Notes: generated by a model from the sequence alone, not told the origin. Positions 17,385 to 26,438 are shown, numbered from the stretch's first letter. The stretch is DNA of 64,000 nt from Knoellia koreensis (GCF_013041615.1 NZ_JABEPQ010000006.1:62001-126000); one strand, 5' to 3'. A program made the numbers and translations.

Positions 17385-18736
17385 GCGAGGTCGACCGGCT
17401 GGCCATCGACCCGGCCGGGGTGCGCTGCTACGCCGAGGGCTGGCAGAGCTGGAGCCGCACCGGCTGGGTGCGCGGGGCCTCACCCGCGCTCGAGCCGTGG
17501 GAGGTCACCATGCGCGGGCGGCCGGGTCGGCCGGTGCCCGAGGGCACGGTGCAGGGCGAGGGGCTGCTCGTGGTCGACCCCGGTGACGGGTCACCGGTCG
17601 TCGCGTATGCCGCGGACGTCGAGCGCGAGCGCCTCGACCGCGACGGGGTGGTGCCGTCGGTCCGCGCGCGGCTCGAGGGTGCGGACCTGGTCGTCACCTC
17701 CGACGCGCCGGTGACCCGCACCGAGCATCCCGGTCCCGTGCCCGCGCTCACCGCCGTCGGCGACCGCTGGCACGCGGCGGCCGGGGTCGGCTCGCTGCGG
17801 CCGCCACCGCGGGTCTGGTGCACGTGGTACCGGTACTTCGAGCAGGTGCGCGCCAGCGACGTCGAGGAGAACCTCGCCGCCATGGACCGGCTGGACCTGC
17901 CCGTCGACGTCGTGCAGGTCGACGACGGGTGGAGCCGTGGCATCGGCGAATGGCTTTCTCCCACACCGGGTTTCGGTGACCTGTCGCGGCTTGTCGACCG
18001 CATCCGCAGCTCCGGGCGTCGCGCCGGCATCTGGCTGGCCCCGTTCGTCGTGGGCGCCGACACCGAGCTGGCCCGGCAGCACCCGGACTGGCTGACCGGC
18101 GACGCCGGCCACAACTGGGGCCAGCAGCTGCGCGGGCTGGACCTGTCCAGCTTCGGCGTCCGGGCCCACCTCCACGACGTGGTCGCGCGCCTCGCCTCGC
18201 TCGGCATCGACTACTTCAAGCTCGACTTCCTGTATGCCGGTGCGCTCGCCACCGGCGACGGCGTGGACGCGGGTGCCAGGGCGGTGCGCGACTACCGTTC
18301 CGGCATGCGACTGCTCCGGGAGGCGGCCGGGCCGGACGCGTACCTGCTCGGCTCGGGTGCCCCGCTCGTGCCGAGCCTCGGGCTGGTCGACGCCATGCGG
18401 GTCTCGCCCGACACCTTCCACGAGGGCGGGGAGGACGGGTCACGCGGCCTGCGCGGTCGCCCCAGCCTGGTGGCGCGGGCGTGGCAGCAGGGCCGGCTGT
18501 GGACCAACGACCCCGACTGCCTCGTGGCGCGTCCGGGCTACCGGCTGCGCGAGGAGTGGGCGCAGGCCGTCACGGCGTACGGCGGGCTGCGGTCGGTCTC
18601 CGACCGGCTGGACGAGCTCGACGAGTGGGGGCTCGCGGCGACGCGGCAGGTGCTCGACGCTCCGTCGACGACCCAGTCCTTCGACGACGCGCTGCTGGCG
18701 ACGACGCTGGTCGAGCCGGCCGGGGTCGCCGGATGA
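17381..18736 (+). CDS. Alpha-galactosidase-like glycoside hydrolase (GH36/melibiase), 451 aa
   Basis: TIM-barrel glycosidase: WCTWYRYF, VDVVQVDDGWSRGIGEW, then DYFKLDFLYAG whose Asp (about residue 281) matches the GH36/GH27 nucleophile, and RVSPDT downstream as the likely acid/base strand. At 451 residues it is much shorter than classical 700-residue GH36 enzymes because the N-terminal beta-sandwich is reduced. It has no signal peptide, so it acts on imported substrate. The GTG start overlaps the previous stop (GTGA). Alternatives include other alpha-glycosidase specificities. Confidence 0.82.
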   Translation: MSEVDRLAIDPAGVRCYAEGWQSWSRTGWVRGASPALEPWEVTMRGRPGRPVPEGTVQGEGLLVVDPGDGSPVVAYAADVERERLDRDGVVPSVRARLEGADLVVTSDAPVTRTEHPGPVPALTAVGDRWHAAAGVGSLRPPPRVWCTWYRYFEQVRASDVEENLAAMDRLDLPVDVVQVDDGWSRGIGEWLSPTPGFGDLSRLVDRIRSSGRRAGIWLAPFVVGADTELARQHPDWLTGDAGHNWGQQLRGLDLSSFGVRAHLHDVVARLASLGIDYFKLDFLYAGALATGDGVDAGARAVRDYRSGMRLLREAAGPDAYLLGSGAPLVPSLGLVDAMRVSPDTFHEGGEDGSRGLRGRPSLVARAWQQGRLWTNDPDCLVARPGYRLREEWAQAVTAYGGLRSVSDRLDELDEWGLAATRQVLDAPSTTQSFDDALLATTLVEPAGVAG

Positions 18737-20421
18737 GCGTCGTGGACGCGGACACCGAGTTCCGCTCGCGGGTCGCCGACCTCGTGGCCCAGCTCTACCC
18801 GGACCGGGCCGAGGAGGTCACCGGCCGCCTGGTCGACCTCGTCGTCGGCCGACGCGGCCCGGGACATCCGCCCCTGAGTGAGCGCACGGCATACCTCATC
18901 ACCTATGGCGACGCGGTCCGTCGGCCCGGCGAGCGACCCCTGCACACCCTCGCCACGGTGCTGCGCGACCACGTCGGAGACCTCGTCAGCGGGGTGCACC
19001 TGCTGCCGATGTTCCCGTGGACGTCCGACGACGGGTTCGCCGTGGTCGACCACCGGCAGGTCAACCCCGCGCTCGGCTCGTGGGGGGACGTGGCCGAGCT
19101 GGCCGCCGACCACGACGTGATGTTCGACTTCGTCGCCAACCACGTGTCGAGCAGCAGCGGGTGGTTCCGCGGCTGGCTGGCCGGCGACCCGGCATACGGG
19201 GGTTTCTTCCTCGAGCGCGACCCGGCGTTCGACACCAGCGCCGTCGTGCGGCCGCGGGTCTCACCGCTGCACCACCGCTACGAGCGACCGGGCGGTGGGG
19301 AGGTCGAGGCGTGGACGACGTTCGGCGCCGACCAGGTCGACGTCAACGTCGCCAGCCCCGAGGTGCTGCTCGAGCTGACCGACGTGCTGCTCGGCTACCT
19401 CGAGCGGGGCGCGTCGGCGATCCGGCTCGACGCCATCGGCTACCTGTGGAAGGAGTCGGGCACCACCTCGATCCACCTGCCGCAGACCCACGCGGTCGTC
19501 AGGCTGTGGCGCGCCGTCGTCGACCACGTCGCCCCCGGCACGCTGCTGCTGACCGAGACGAACGTGCCCCACGCCGACAACGTCTCGTACTTCGGGGCGG
19601 GCGACGAGGCTCACATGGTCTACCAGTTCGCGCTGCCGCCGCTGGTGCTGCACGCGTTCGTCGTCGGTGACACGACGCGGCTGTCGCAGTGGGCGGCAGG
19701 CATCGGTCCGGTCGGGCCGCGGATGACGTGGTTCAACTTCCTCGCCAGCCACGACGGCATCGGGATGACCCCGGCGCAGGGCCTGCTCGACGACGCCGAG
19801 GTCGCTGCCCTGGTGGACCGCGCGGTGGCCCACGGCGGGCGCGTCTCGATGGCGGCCCGGCCCGACGGCAGCGAACGGGTCTACGAGCTCAACGTGAGCT
19901 ACCTCGACGCCCTGTCCACGCCCGATGAGGTGGGCGACGACGCGCTCGCGGCAGCGAAAGCCGTTGCGGCACATAGCATCCTGGTGTCATTCGTCGGCGT
20001 GCCGGCCATCTACTACCACTCGCTGTTCGGGTCGCGCTCCGACGTCGCAGGCATGGCGGCCTCCGGCATCAACCGCCGGATCAACCGTGCGGTGCTCGAC
20101 GCCGACACCCTCGGTGAGGAGCTGCGGACCGACCCCCGGCGCCGGGCGGTCTTCGACGGGCTGGCGCGGTTGCTGCGCGCCAGGGCCGCGCAGCCGGGGC
20201 TCGCACCGGACGCCAGCCAGGCCGTGGAACTGCTCGACCCGCGCGTGTTCGCGGTCCGCCGGGCGGCCGGGACGCCGGACGAGCTGGTCTGCGTGACGAA
20301 CGTGACCGGGGACCGTGTCCGGCTGACGGACGTGGCTGGCACCGACGTCCTGACCGGCGACGTCGTGGCGCCGCTTGAGCTCGGGCCCTACGGGTACGCG
20401 TGGGTGCGGCCGGTCCGATGA
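18733..20421 (+). CDS. GH13_18 glycoside phosphorylase (sucrose/glucosylglycerate phosphorylase family), 562 aa
   Basis: Cytosolic alpha-amylase-superfamily enzyme. Region I reads FDFVANHVSSSSGWF; the nucleophile is in IRLDAIGY (Asp233), the acid/base in LTETNVPH (Glu275) and the third acid in ASHDGIGM (Asp341). The full-length form of about 560 residues with a long N-terminal segment resembles glucosylglycerate phosphorylase (E. coli YcjM) more than the roughly 500-residue sucrose phosphorylases. It would release glucose 1-phosphate from an alpha-glucoside using phosphate. Last gene of the ROK-controlled operon, ATGA overlap with GH36. Exact acceptor sugar cannot be read from sequence. Confidence 0.85.
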   Translation: MSVVDADTEFRSRVADLVAQLYPDRAEEVTGRLVDLVVGRRGPGHPPLSERTAYLITYGDAVRRPGERPLHTLATVLRDHVGDLVSGVHLLPMFPWTSDDGFAVVDHRQVNPALGSWGDVAELAADHDVMFDFVANHVSSSSGWFRGWLAGDPAYGGFFLERDPAFDTSAVVRPRVSPLHHRYERPGGGEVEAWTTFGADQVDVNVASPEVLLELTDVLLGYLERGASAIRLDAIGYLWKESGTTSIHLPQTHAVVRLWRAVVDHVAPGTLLLTETNVPHADNVSYFGAGDEAHMVYQFALPPLVLHAFVVGDTTRLSQWAAGIGPVGPRMTWFNFLASHDGIGMTPAQGLLDDAEVAALVDRAVAHGGRVSMAARPDGSERVYELNVSYLDALSTPDEVGDDALAAAKAVAAHSILVSFVGVPAIYYHSLFGSRSDVAGMAASGINRRINRAVLDADTLGEELRTDPRRRAVFDGLARLLRARAAQPGLAPDASQAVELLDPRVFAVRRAAGTPDELVCVTNVTGDRVRLTDVAGTDVLTGDVVAPLELGPYGYAWVRPVR

Positions 20422-20581
20422 GGCGACCCGGTGCCGGCCCCGCCACCTGCGGCGATTCGGGCGCGGAGGTGAGCGGACGGCATACTGGGACCTGGTCCTC
20501 CGACGCAGGTCACCCCCATCGCGGCCAACCGAACGCAGGCCTGTGGCGTCGCCGGGAGGACAGCCGAACCTGGAAGGTCAG

Positions 20582-22831
20582 ATGAGTTCCTCACGTCCCA
20601 CGACGCGCGCCGGTGCCAAGAGGGCGCAGTCGCAGCGCCCCAAGGCCGCGACCAAGCGAACCAAGGGGGGCCGCGGGAAGCGATGGGCCAAGCGACTCGG
20701 GCTGACGGCGTTGCTCGGCATCATCCTGGCGGCGATCGCGTTCTTCGCGGCCTACGCGACGATCGACAAGCCACAGCCCAACGACCTGGTCAACGCCCAG
20801 ACGTCGATCATCTACTACGCCGACGGCAAGTCCGAGATGGGGCGCCTGTCGGTCGACGGCGGCAACCGTGAGTCGGTGCAGCTGAAGCAGGTCCCCGACG
20901 CGGTGCAGAAGGCGCACCTCGCGGCAGAGGACCGGGACTTCTACACCAACTCCGGCATCAGCCCGTCCGGCATCCTGCGAGGTGCCTGGGAGACGTTGCG
21001 CGGTGGCGGCACCCAGAGCGGGTCGACCATCACCCAGCAGTACGTCAAGAACTACTTCCTCACCTCCGACCAGACGCTGTCGCGCAAGGCCCGCGAGATC
21101 ATCATCTCGATCAAGATCGGCAAGGAGGAGTCCAAGGACGAGATCCTGCAGAACTACCTCAACACGATCTACTACGGCCGCGGCGCCTATGGCATCCAGA
21201 CCGCCGCGCGCGCCTACTTCGGCAAGGACGTCTCCAAGCTGACCCCGTCCGAGGGCGCGCTGCTCGCCTCCGTCGTCAAGGGCCCGTCGCTGTTCGACCC
21301 GGGTCTCGGGGCGCAGCAGAAGGCCAACGCCGAGGCCCGCTGGCAGTACGTCATGGACGGCATGGTCAAGGAGGGGTGGATCACCCCCGACCAGCGCGCC
21401 AAGGCGGCGTTCCCGACCAAGACGCTGAAGAAGTACGTGCCCAACAGCGGTGTCGGCGGGCCGCAGGGCTTCCTCGTCCAGCAGGTCAAGCAGGAGCTGC
21501 GGAATAAGCTCAAGCTCACCGACGAGGACATCGACAAGGGCGGCCTGCGCATCGTCACGACCATCGACCAGAAGGCCGAGCAGGCCGCGATCAACGCGGT
21601 CGAGGACCGCATGCCCAAGGACAAGAAGGCCGCAACCATGCGGGCCGGCCTGGTGTCGATCAAGCCCGGTGACGGCGCCATCGTCGCGATGTACGGCGGC
21701 AAGGACTACCGCAAGGAACAGCTCAACACCGCGGTCGACGCCACCATGCAGGCCGGGTCGACGTTCAAGCCCTTCGCGCTGCTCGCCGGACTCATGCAGG
21801 ACAAGCCGATCAGCACCAAGACCCGGTTCAACGGCACCAGCCCGCAGTACTTCCCCGAGTTCGAGGACTCGGCCAACCCGCGCGGCAAGGTGACCAACTT
21901 CGGCGGACAGCCCTTCGGCTACATCGACCTGCGCACCGCGACCGCCAACTCGGTCAACACCGTCTACGCCAAGCTCAACATCGAGGTCGGCGCCGACAAC
22001 ACCAAGAAGGCCGCGATCGCCGCCGGCCTGCCGGACGACGCCCAGGCCAAGGCGCGCAAGCTGCGCCCGCTCGGCACCAACGTCGCCAACGTCCTCGGCA
22101 CCGACAGCGTGACCGTCAAGGACATGGCCACGGCATACTCCACGCTCGCCTCGGGCGGCACCCGGGTGACGCCCTACATGGTGAAGTCGGTCAAGGGCGG
22201 CCCCGGCGGGCTCAACTACAAGGCCAAGGTCACCAAGAAGCAGGGGTTCGACAAGGACGTCGTCGCCGACGCCGTCGACGCGATTCAGCAGGTCGTGATC
22301 CGCGGCTCCGGGTCGTACGCCCAGCAGCTGGGGCGCCCGGTCGCCGGCAAGACCGGCACCACGTCGGACAACAAGGCCGCGTGGTTCAACGGGTTCACGC
22401 CGCAGCTGGAGACCGCGGTCGGCCTCTACTCCTCGGGCAAGAACGGCGAGGAGCTGTCGATGACCGACGTCGGCGGCTACCAGGAGATCACCGGCGCCAC
22501 GATCCCCGTGCGGATCTGGACCGACTACATGGAGACGGCGATGAAGGGTATGCCGGTCGAGCAGTTCCCCGAGCGCGCCGGCCTGGGTGACGACGAGATC
22601 TACACCCCGCCGCCGCCCACGAGCTCGTCCACGCCGCCGCCGGCGACGAGCAGCTCCTCCTCGACCAGCTCCAGCAGCACCACCACGACCAAGCCGCCGA
22701 CCACGACGTCGACGCCACCGCCGACCACCTCGACACCGCCGCCCACCACCAAGACCAACGGCACCGGGAAACCGACGCCACCGACCATCACCCTCCTCGG
22801 CGACCGGCCGCGCTCGACCAGCACCCCGTAG
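20582..22831 (+). CDS. ponA: Bifunctional class A penicillin-binding protein (PonA1-like), 749 aa
   Basis: Peptidoglycan glycosyltransferase and transpeptidase. A basic cytosolic tail (residues 1-35), one membrane anchor (about 38-60), the GT51 domain with AAEDRDFYTNSGIS (catalytic Glu near 115), and a transpeptidase domain with SxxK as GSTFKP (near 393), SxN as ANSVNT and KTG as AGKTGTTS (near 589). The C-terminus is a Pro/Thr/Ser-rich extracellular tail of about 80 residues. ATG with GGAAGG was chosen. Position upstream of the polytopic protein and the rpsF operon mirrors Rv0050 (ponA1). Confidence 0.95.
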   Translation: MSSSRPTTRAGAKRAQSQRPKAATKRTKGGRGKRWAKRLGLTALLGIILAAIAFFAAYATIDKPQPNDLVNAQTSIIYYADGKSEMGRLSVDGGNRESVQLKQVPDAVQKAHLAAEDRDFYTNSGISPSGILRGAWETLRGGGTQSGSTITQQYVKNYFLTSDQTLSRKAREIIISIKIGKEESKDEILQNYLNTIYYGRGAYGIQTAARAYFGKDVSKLTPSEGALLASVVKGPSLFDPGLGAQQKANAEARWQYVMDGMVKEGWITPDQRAKAAFPTKTLKKYVPNSGVGGPQGFLVQQVKQELRNKLKLTDEDIDKGGLRIVTTIDQKAEQAAINAVEDRMPKDKKAATMRAGLVSIKPGDGAIVAMYGGKDYRKEQLNTAVDATMQAGSTFKPFALLAGLMQDKPISTKTRFNGTSPQYFPEFEDSANPRGKVTNFGGQPFGYIDLRTATANSVNTVYAKLNIEVGADNTKKAAIAAGLPDDAQAKARKLRPLGTNVANVLGTDSVTVKDMATAYSTLASGGTRVTPYMVKSVKGGPGGLNYKAKVTKKQGFDKDVVADAVDAIQQVVIRGSGSYAQQLGRPVAGKTGTTSDNKAAWFNGFTPQLETAVGLYSSGKNGEELSMTDVGGYQEITGATIPVRIWTDYMETAMKGMPVEQFPERAGLGDDEIYTPPPPTSSSTPPPATSSSSSTSSSSTTTTKPPTTTSTPPPTTSTPPPTTKTNGTGKPTPPTITLLGDRPRSTSTP

Positions 22832-22840
22832 CGACCTGCC

Positions 22841-24139
22841 GTGAGCCTGTCAGTGGTGGGTGGCCCCCTCGGCCGGCACGCGTCGGAGCGGGCCGGGTCG
22901 TGGCTGGCGACGGTCGTCCCGCTGCTCGCGGCGACCGTTGGCACGATGGCGCTGTCCGTCGTGCAGAAGGCGCACTGCATCCAGCAGGGGTGGAGCGGCT
23001 CGGACCAGTTCTGGCATGCGTGCTTCTCCGACCTGCCCGCGATGTACCAGGCCGGCAACCTCGATGACGGCCTCGCGGCATACCTCGCCGACAGCGGCGC
23101 CCGCTCGGACCACCCAGCGCTCACGGGAGCCGTCAGCGCACTGCTCGGGGGGCTGGTGCCGGACGGCGCGTTCGTCGACCAGACCCGGTGGTACTTCGCC
23201 CTGTGGGCGGTGCTCGCCACCGTGTGCGCGCTGGCGATCGTGTGGTTCACCGCCGCGACCCGGCCGCGGCACGCCACGGCTGCCGCGCAGGTGGCGCTGA
23301 GCCCGGTGCTCGTCCTGACCGCCCTCGTCTCCGCCGACATCTTCGGCGTCATGCTCGTCAGCGCCGGGCTGTGGGCGTGGGCGCGGCGCAAGCCGGCGGC
23401 TGCGGGGGTCTTCCTCGGACTCGCCGTCATGGCACGCACCTACCCGGTGCTGGTGCTGCTGGCCATCGCGCTCATCGCGTTCCGCACCGGCGGGTGGGCG
23501 CCCCTGCGCCGCACCCTGCTCGGTGCGGCCGCGGCGGTGCTGGTCGTGGCGCTGCCGTTCGTCGGCAACCTCGGTGCGCTGTGGCGCAGCTATGAGGTCT
23601 GGTGGGACGCCGCACCCGGTCTCGGCTCGATCTGGATGGTGCCGCAGCTCATCGGCCTCGACCCCATGCCCGCCGGCCTCGCCACCATGCTGGTCGTGGC
23701 CGCCACCGCGCTCGCCGTCGTCGCCGGTGCGGTGTTCGCGCTCGGCACGTACCACCGGCCGTCGGTGCCGCAGGTCGCGCTGGTCCTCGTCGGCCTCACC
23801 CTCGTGGTCGGCAAGTCGTTCCCGGTGCAGGCGTCGCTGTGGCTGGTGCCGCTGATCGCGCTCGCCGGCCTGCGCTGGCGGGACCAGCTGGTGTGGGCGC
23901 TCACCGAGGCGTTGCACTTCGTGGCGGTCTGGCTCTACTTCGGGGGCCTGTCCAAACCCGACCGCGGTATGCCGGCCGGCTGGTACTGCGTGTTCCTGCT
24001 CCTGCGGGTGGCGGCCGTCGCCTACCTCGTGGTGCGCACGTGGCGCACCGCCGCGGCATACCCGCAGGACGGGGTCGGGGACGAGGCCGACGGTGACTTC
24101 ACCGACGCGCCCGACCGGCTGCTCGTCCGCCTCACCTGA
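22841..24139 (+). CDS. Polytopic membrane glycosyltransferase-like protein (GT87/DUF2029, Rv0051-like), 432 aa
   Basis: About ten hydrophobic segments and a conserved tryptophan/aspartate-rich first loop (GWSGSDQFWHACFSDLPAMYQAG) resemble polyprenyl-phosphate-mannose-dependent GT-C enzymes. GTG start 10 bp after the PBP stop. In M. tuberculosis the orthologous position is Rv0051, directly after ponA1, so a cell-envelope role linked to PBP1 is inferred. The gene ends exactly where the first 73-bp repeat begins: the TGA stop is its first three bases. Confidence 0.78.
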   Translation: MSLSVVGGPLGRHASERAGSWLATVVPLLAATVGTMALSVVQKAHCIQQGWSGSDQFWHACFSDLPAMYQAGNLDDGLAAYLADSGARSDHPALTGAVSALLGGLVPDGAFVDQTRWYFALWAVLATVCALAIVWFTAATRPRHATAAAQVALSPVLVLTALVSADIFGVMLVSAGLWAWARRKPAAAGVFLGLAVMARTYPVLVLLAIALIAFRTGGWAPLRRTLLGAAAAVLVVALPFVGNLGALWRSYEVWWDAAPGLGSIWMVPQLIGLDPMPAGLATMLVVAATALAVVAGAVFALGTYHRPSVPQVALVLVGLTLVVGKSFPVQASLWLVPLIALAGLRWRDQLVWALTEALHFVAVWLYFGGLSKPDRGMPAGWYCVFLLLRVAAVAYLVVRTWRTAAAYPQDGVGDEADGDFTDAPDRLLVRLT

Positions 24140-24209
24140 CGTTCGCGCAGTTCGGCACGGGTCGCGCAGCCCGGGGTGCGCGACTGGTGCCAAGGTGCGC
24201 GATCGTTCC
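24137..24209 (+). repeat. Copy A of a 73-bp palindromic direct repeat
   Basis: Begins with the stop codon of the upstream gene (TGACGTTCGCGCAG). Within the repeat, TCGCGCA...GGGTCGCGCA is mirrored by TGCGCGAC...TGCGCGA, so each copy folds as an imperfect hairpin of about 30-bp arms. It differs from copy B (25208) at four positions, all T versus C. An adjacent TGTGGACA is also shared. It may act as a terminator or recombination site. Confidence 0.85.
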
Positions 24210-24244
24210 GGCCCTGTGGACAGCGGAGCCCGCGGAGACGCGCG

Positions 24245-25210
24245 ATGCGGGAGCGTGGACCGATGCCGTTCGACCCATCCCTGCTGCGCTGCACGGGTGA
24301 CCTGCGCCGCGTCGGCGTGGTCCCACCGGCCCGCGACGCCGACGGTTCCCCACGATGGGTGCGGGTGCGGCGCGGCGCGTGGTACCCCGCAGCCGGGTGG
24401 ACCGGCCTCGACGCAGCAGGACGGTATGCCGCCCTGGTGCACGCGACCGCCCTCGTCGGCCTGGGCGAGGGCCAGCTGTGCTTCTCGCACGAGTCGGCGG
24501 CGGTCCTGCTGGGGCTGCCGCGGATCGGGGCCTGGCCGGACGTCGTGCACGTCCTGGCGGACGGGCGGGCCGGGTGGTCGGGGATCGTGCGGCGGCACAC
24601 GTTCGAGGGGGTCGAGCCGATCGGGCACGCCGGTCTGCGCGTGACCAGCCCGGCCCGTACGGTGGTCGACCTGGCCAGGTGCACCGGGTTCACGTCGGCG
24701 CTGGCGGCCGCCGACCACGCGCTGCGGGAGGAGCTGTGCACCCCCGAAGACCTGGTCGCCGCGCTCGACGCACTGCCCCGACGGGCATCCGGGCTGAGGG
24801 TGAGTGAGACGGTGGTCCGGCTCGCCGACCCACGCTCGATGTCCGTGGGAGAGAGCCTGTCGCGGGCGCAGATGTTCCTGCACAACCTGCCGCGGCCGGA
24901 ACTGCAGGTGGCCTGGGAGCACGAGGAAGGGTTGATCGGCTACACCGACTTCGGCTGGGACGAGGTCGTCGGCGAGTTCGACGGCAAGGTGAAGTACGGC
25001 GCGGAGCTGAGTGCGGGCGACCCCGCCGGTGTGGTGTGGCGGGAGAAGCTGCGCGAGGACCGGCTTCGCGCGCGAGGCGCACGGGTGGCGCGCTGGGTCT
25101 GGCGCGAGGCCGTGCACCCCGAGGGCATGGTCGCGCGGCTGGCCGCCCAAGGGATCAGGCCGCAGCGGCGCAACACGTGGTTCGACGCGGGGGAGGCGGA
25201 GGCCGGGTGA
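24245..25210 (+). CDS. DUF559/AbiEi-like protein of unknown role, 321 aa
   Basis: Two-part protein. The N-terminal half has an AbiEi-like pattern (WVRVRRGAWYPA; ESAAVLLGLPRIG; GLRVTSPARTVVDLAR), common in type IV antitoxin-like actinobacterial proteins. The C-terminal half has TDFGWDEVVGEFDGKVKY then REDRLRARGARVARWVW, matching the DUF559/Vsr-like endonuclease-fold block (E-x-D-G-K and RDR-like helix). Start may be ATG 24245 or ATG 24263; both have GGAG-type sites. No toxin partner lies beside it. It is bracketed by two 73-bp repeats, each starting at a stop codon, which suggests insertion between the Rv0051-like gene and rpsF. Confidence 0.72.
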   Translation: MRERGPMPFDPSLLRCTGDLRRVGVVPPARDADGSPRWVRVRRGAWYPAAGWTGLDAAGRYAALVHATALVGLGEGQLCFSHESAAVLLGLPRIGAWPDVVHVLADGRAGWSGIVRRHTFEGVEPIGHAGLRVTSPARTVVDLARCTGFTSALAAADHALREELCTPEDLVAALDALPRRASGLRVSETVVRLADPRSMSVGESLSRAQMFLHNLPRPELQVAWEHEEGLIGYTDFGWDEVVGEFDGKVKYGAELSAGDPAGVVWREKLREDRLRARGARVARWVWREAVHPEGMVARLAAQGIRPQRRNTWFDAGEAEAG

Positions 25211-25280
25211 CGTTCGCGCAGTTCGGCACGGGTCGCGCAGCCCGGGGCGCGCGACCGGTGCCAAGGTGCGCGACCGTCCC
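25208..25280 (+). repeat. Copy B of the 73-bp palindromic direct repeat
   Basis: Starts at the TGA of the DUF559-type gene and runs as copy A with four T-to-C differences. It also forms a hairpin from TCGCGCA and TGCGCGA arms. It is followed within 7 bp by TGTGGACAA. Confidence 0.85.
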
Positions 25281-25286
25281 AGGGGG

Positions 25287-25295
25287 TGTGGACAA
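25287..25295 (-). promoter_or_regulatory. Perfect DnaA box (TTGTCCACA on minus strand) upstream of rpsF-ssb
   Basis: TGTGGACAA on the plus strand is an exact match to the actinobacterial DnaA consensus TTGTCCACA. It lies 135 bp upstream of the rpsF start in the leader/promoter interval of the operon that includes ssb. Copy A of the nearby repeat is followed by TGTGGACAG, one base off. Function is inferred; a 9-mer can occur by chance. Confidence 0.5.
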
Positions 25296-25337
25296 CGATT
25301 TCGGGGTATGCCGTGGGGCCGGTACCCTTGTGAAGTT

Positions 25338-25398
25338 CCCGAGGCGAAATGGTCTCGGGATCGCGATGCAAACCCTCCTGTCACGGAAGGACCGTGAC
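25338..25398 (+). promoter_or_regulatory. rpsF operon leader hairpins (possible S6:S18 autoregulatory site)
   Basis: Two stems precede rpsF: CCCGAG/CTCGGG (about 25338-25360) and GTCACGG/CCGTGAC (25380-25398, loop AAGGA). rpsF leaders in many bacteria carry a hairpin bound by the S6:S18 complex; rpsF and rpsR are both in this operon. The exact motif was not verified, so this is a candidate only. Confidence 0.35.
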
Positions 25399-25429
25399 CG
25401 CCACAGACCAAAGGAGGCGGGTTACCAGC

Positions 25430-25717
25430 ATGCGTCAGTACGAACTGATGGTCATCCTCGACCCCGAGCTGGACGACCGTACGGTTGCTCCCTCGCTCGA
25501 CAAGTTCCTCACCGTCGTGACCAAGGACAAGGGCACCGTCGACAACGTCGACATCTGGGGCCGTCGTCGCCTGGCCTACGACATCAAGAAGAAGTCCGAG
25601 GGCATCTACGCCGTCGTCAACTTCACCGCTGAGCCGGCCACGGCCAAGGAGCTGGACCGCCAGCTCGGCCTCAACGAGTCGGTCATGCGGACCAAGCTCC
25701 TGCGCCCCGGCGCCTGA
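25430..25717 (+). CDS. rpsF: 30S ribosomal protein S6, 95 aa
   Basis: Begins [16 protein letters not shown], the canonical S6 start, and has the [18 protein letters not shown] core. AAAGGAGG lies 12 nt before the ATG. First gene of rpsF-ssb-rpsR-rplI, the standard order in actinobacteria. It binds 16S rRNA with S18 on the 30S platform. Confidence 0.97.
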   Translation: MRQYELMVILDPELDDRTVAPSLDKFLTVVTKDKGTVDNVDIWGRRRLAYDIKKKSEGIYAVVNFTAEPATAKELDRQLGLNESVMRTKLLRPGA

Positions 25718-25779
25718 GCAACCCCGCACCACCCGAAACCACCTGACAGCCCAGCACTGACAGACAAGGGGAACGCTCC

Positions 25780-26352
25780 ATGGCAGGCGACACCGTCATC
25801 ACCGTCATCGGCAACCTGACCGGTGACCCCGAGCTGCGCTTCACTCCGTCCGGCGCCGCCGTCGCGAACTTCACCGTGGCCTCCACGCCGCGCCAGTTCG
25901 ACCGGCAGTCCAACGAGTGGAAGGACGGCGAGACGCTGTTCATGCGCTGCTCGGTGTGGCGTGACGCGGCGGAGAACGTCGCCGAGTCGCTGCAGCGGGG
26001 CGCCCGAGTCATCGTCAGCGGCCGCCTGAAGTCTCGCTCGTACGAGACCAAGGAGGGCGAGAAGCGCACCGTCATCGAGATGGACGTCGACGAGGTCGGC
26101 CCCTCGCTGCGGTACGCGACCGCCAAGGTCAACAAGACCCAGCGCTCCGGCGGAGGCAACTTCGGCGGCGGCCAGCAGGGCGGCGGTCAGGGTGGTTACG
26201 GCGGCGGCCAGCAGCAGGACGACCCGTGGGCGACCGGACCGACCGGTGGCCAGGGCGGCCCGCAGCAGGGCGGCGGCCAGGGTGGTCAGCAAGGTGGCGG
26301 TCAGCAGGGCGGCTGGGGCCAGGCCCCGTCGTACGACGAGCCCCCCTTCTGA
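25780..26352 (+). CDS. ssb: Single-stranded DNA-binding protein, 190 aa
   Basis: N-terminal OB fold, residues 1-115 ([29 protein letters not shown]; later [19 protein letters not shown]), then a glycine/glutamine-rich linker of about 65 residues and the acidic tip YDEPPF that binds replication and repair partners. GGGGAACGC precedes the ATG. Located between rpsF and rpsR as in mycobacteria. Confidence 0.97.
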   Translation: MAGDTVITVIGNLTGDPELRFTPSGAAVANFTVASTPRQFDRQSNEWKDGETLFMRCSVWRDAAENVAESLQRGARVIVSGRLKSRSYETKEGEKRTVIEMDVDEVGPSLRYATAKVNKTQRSGGGNFGGGQQGGGQGGYGGGQQQDDPWATGPTGGQGGPQQGGGQGGQQGGGQQGGWGQAPSYDEPPF

Positions 26353-26438
26353 GCCACGCGGCATACCGCAAGCAAGACACGTAAGAACACCATCCCTGGG
26401 AGACCAGGGCTCACCTGAATGACAAGGAGAGCACCACG

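Noticed and set aside
22850-25732. 960-codon antisense frame across the GT, DUF559 and rpsF genes
   Set aside because: It spans several real genes and repeats on the opposite strand and has low-complexity composition; no ribosome site or domain.
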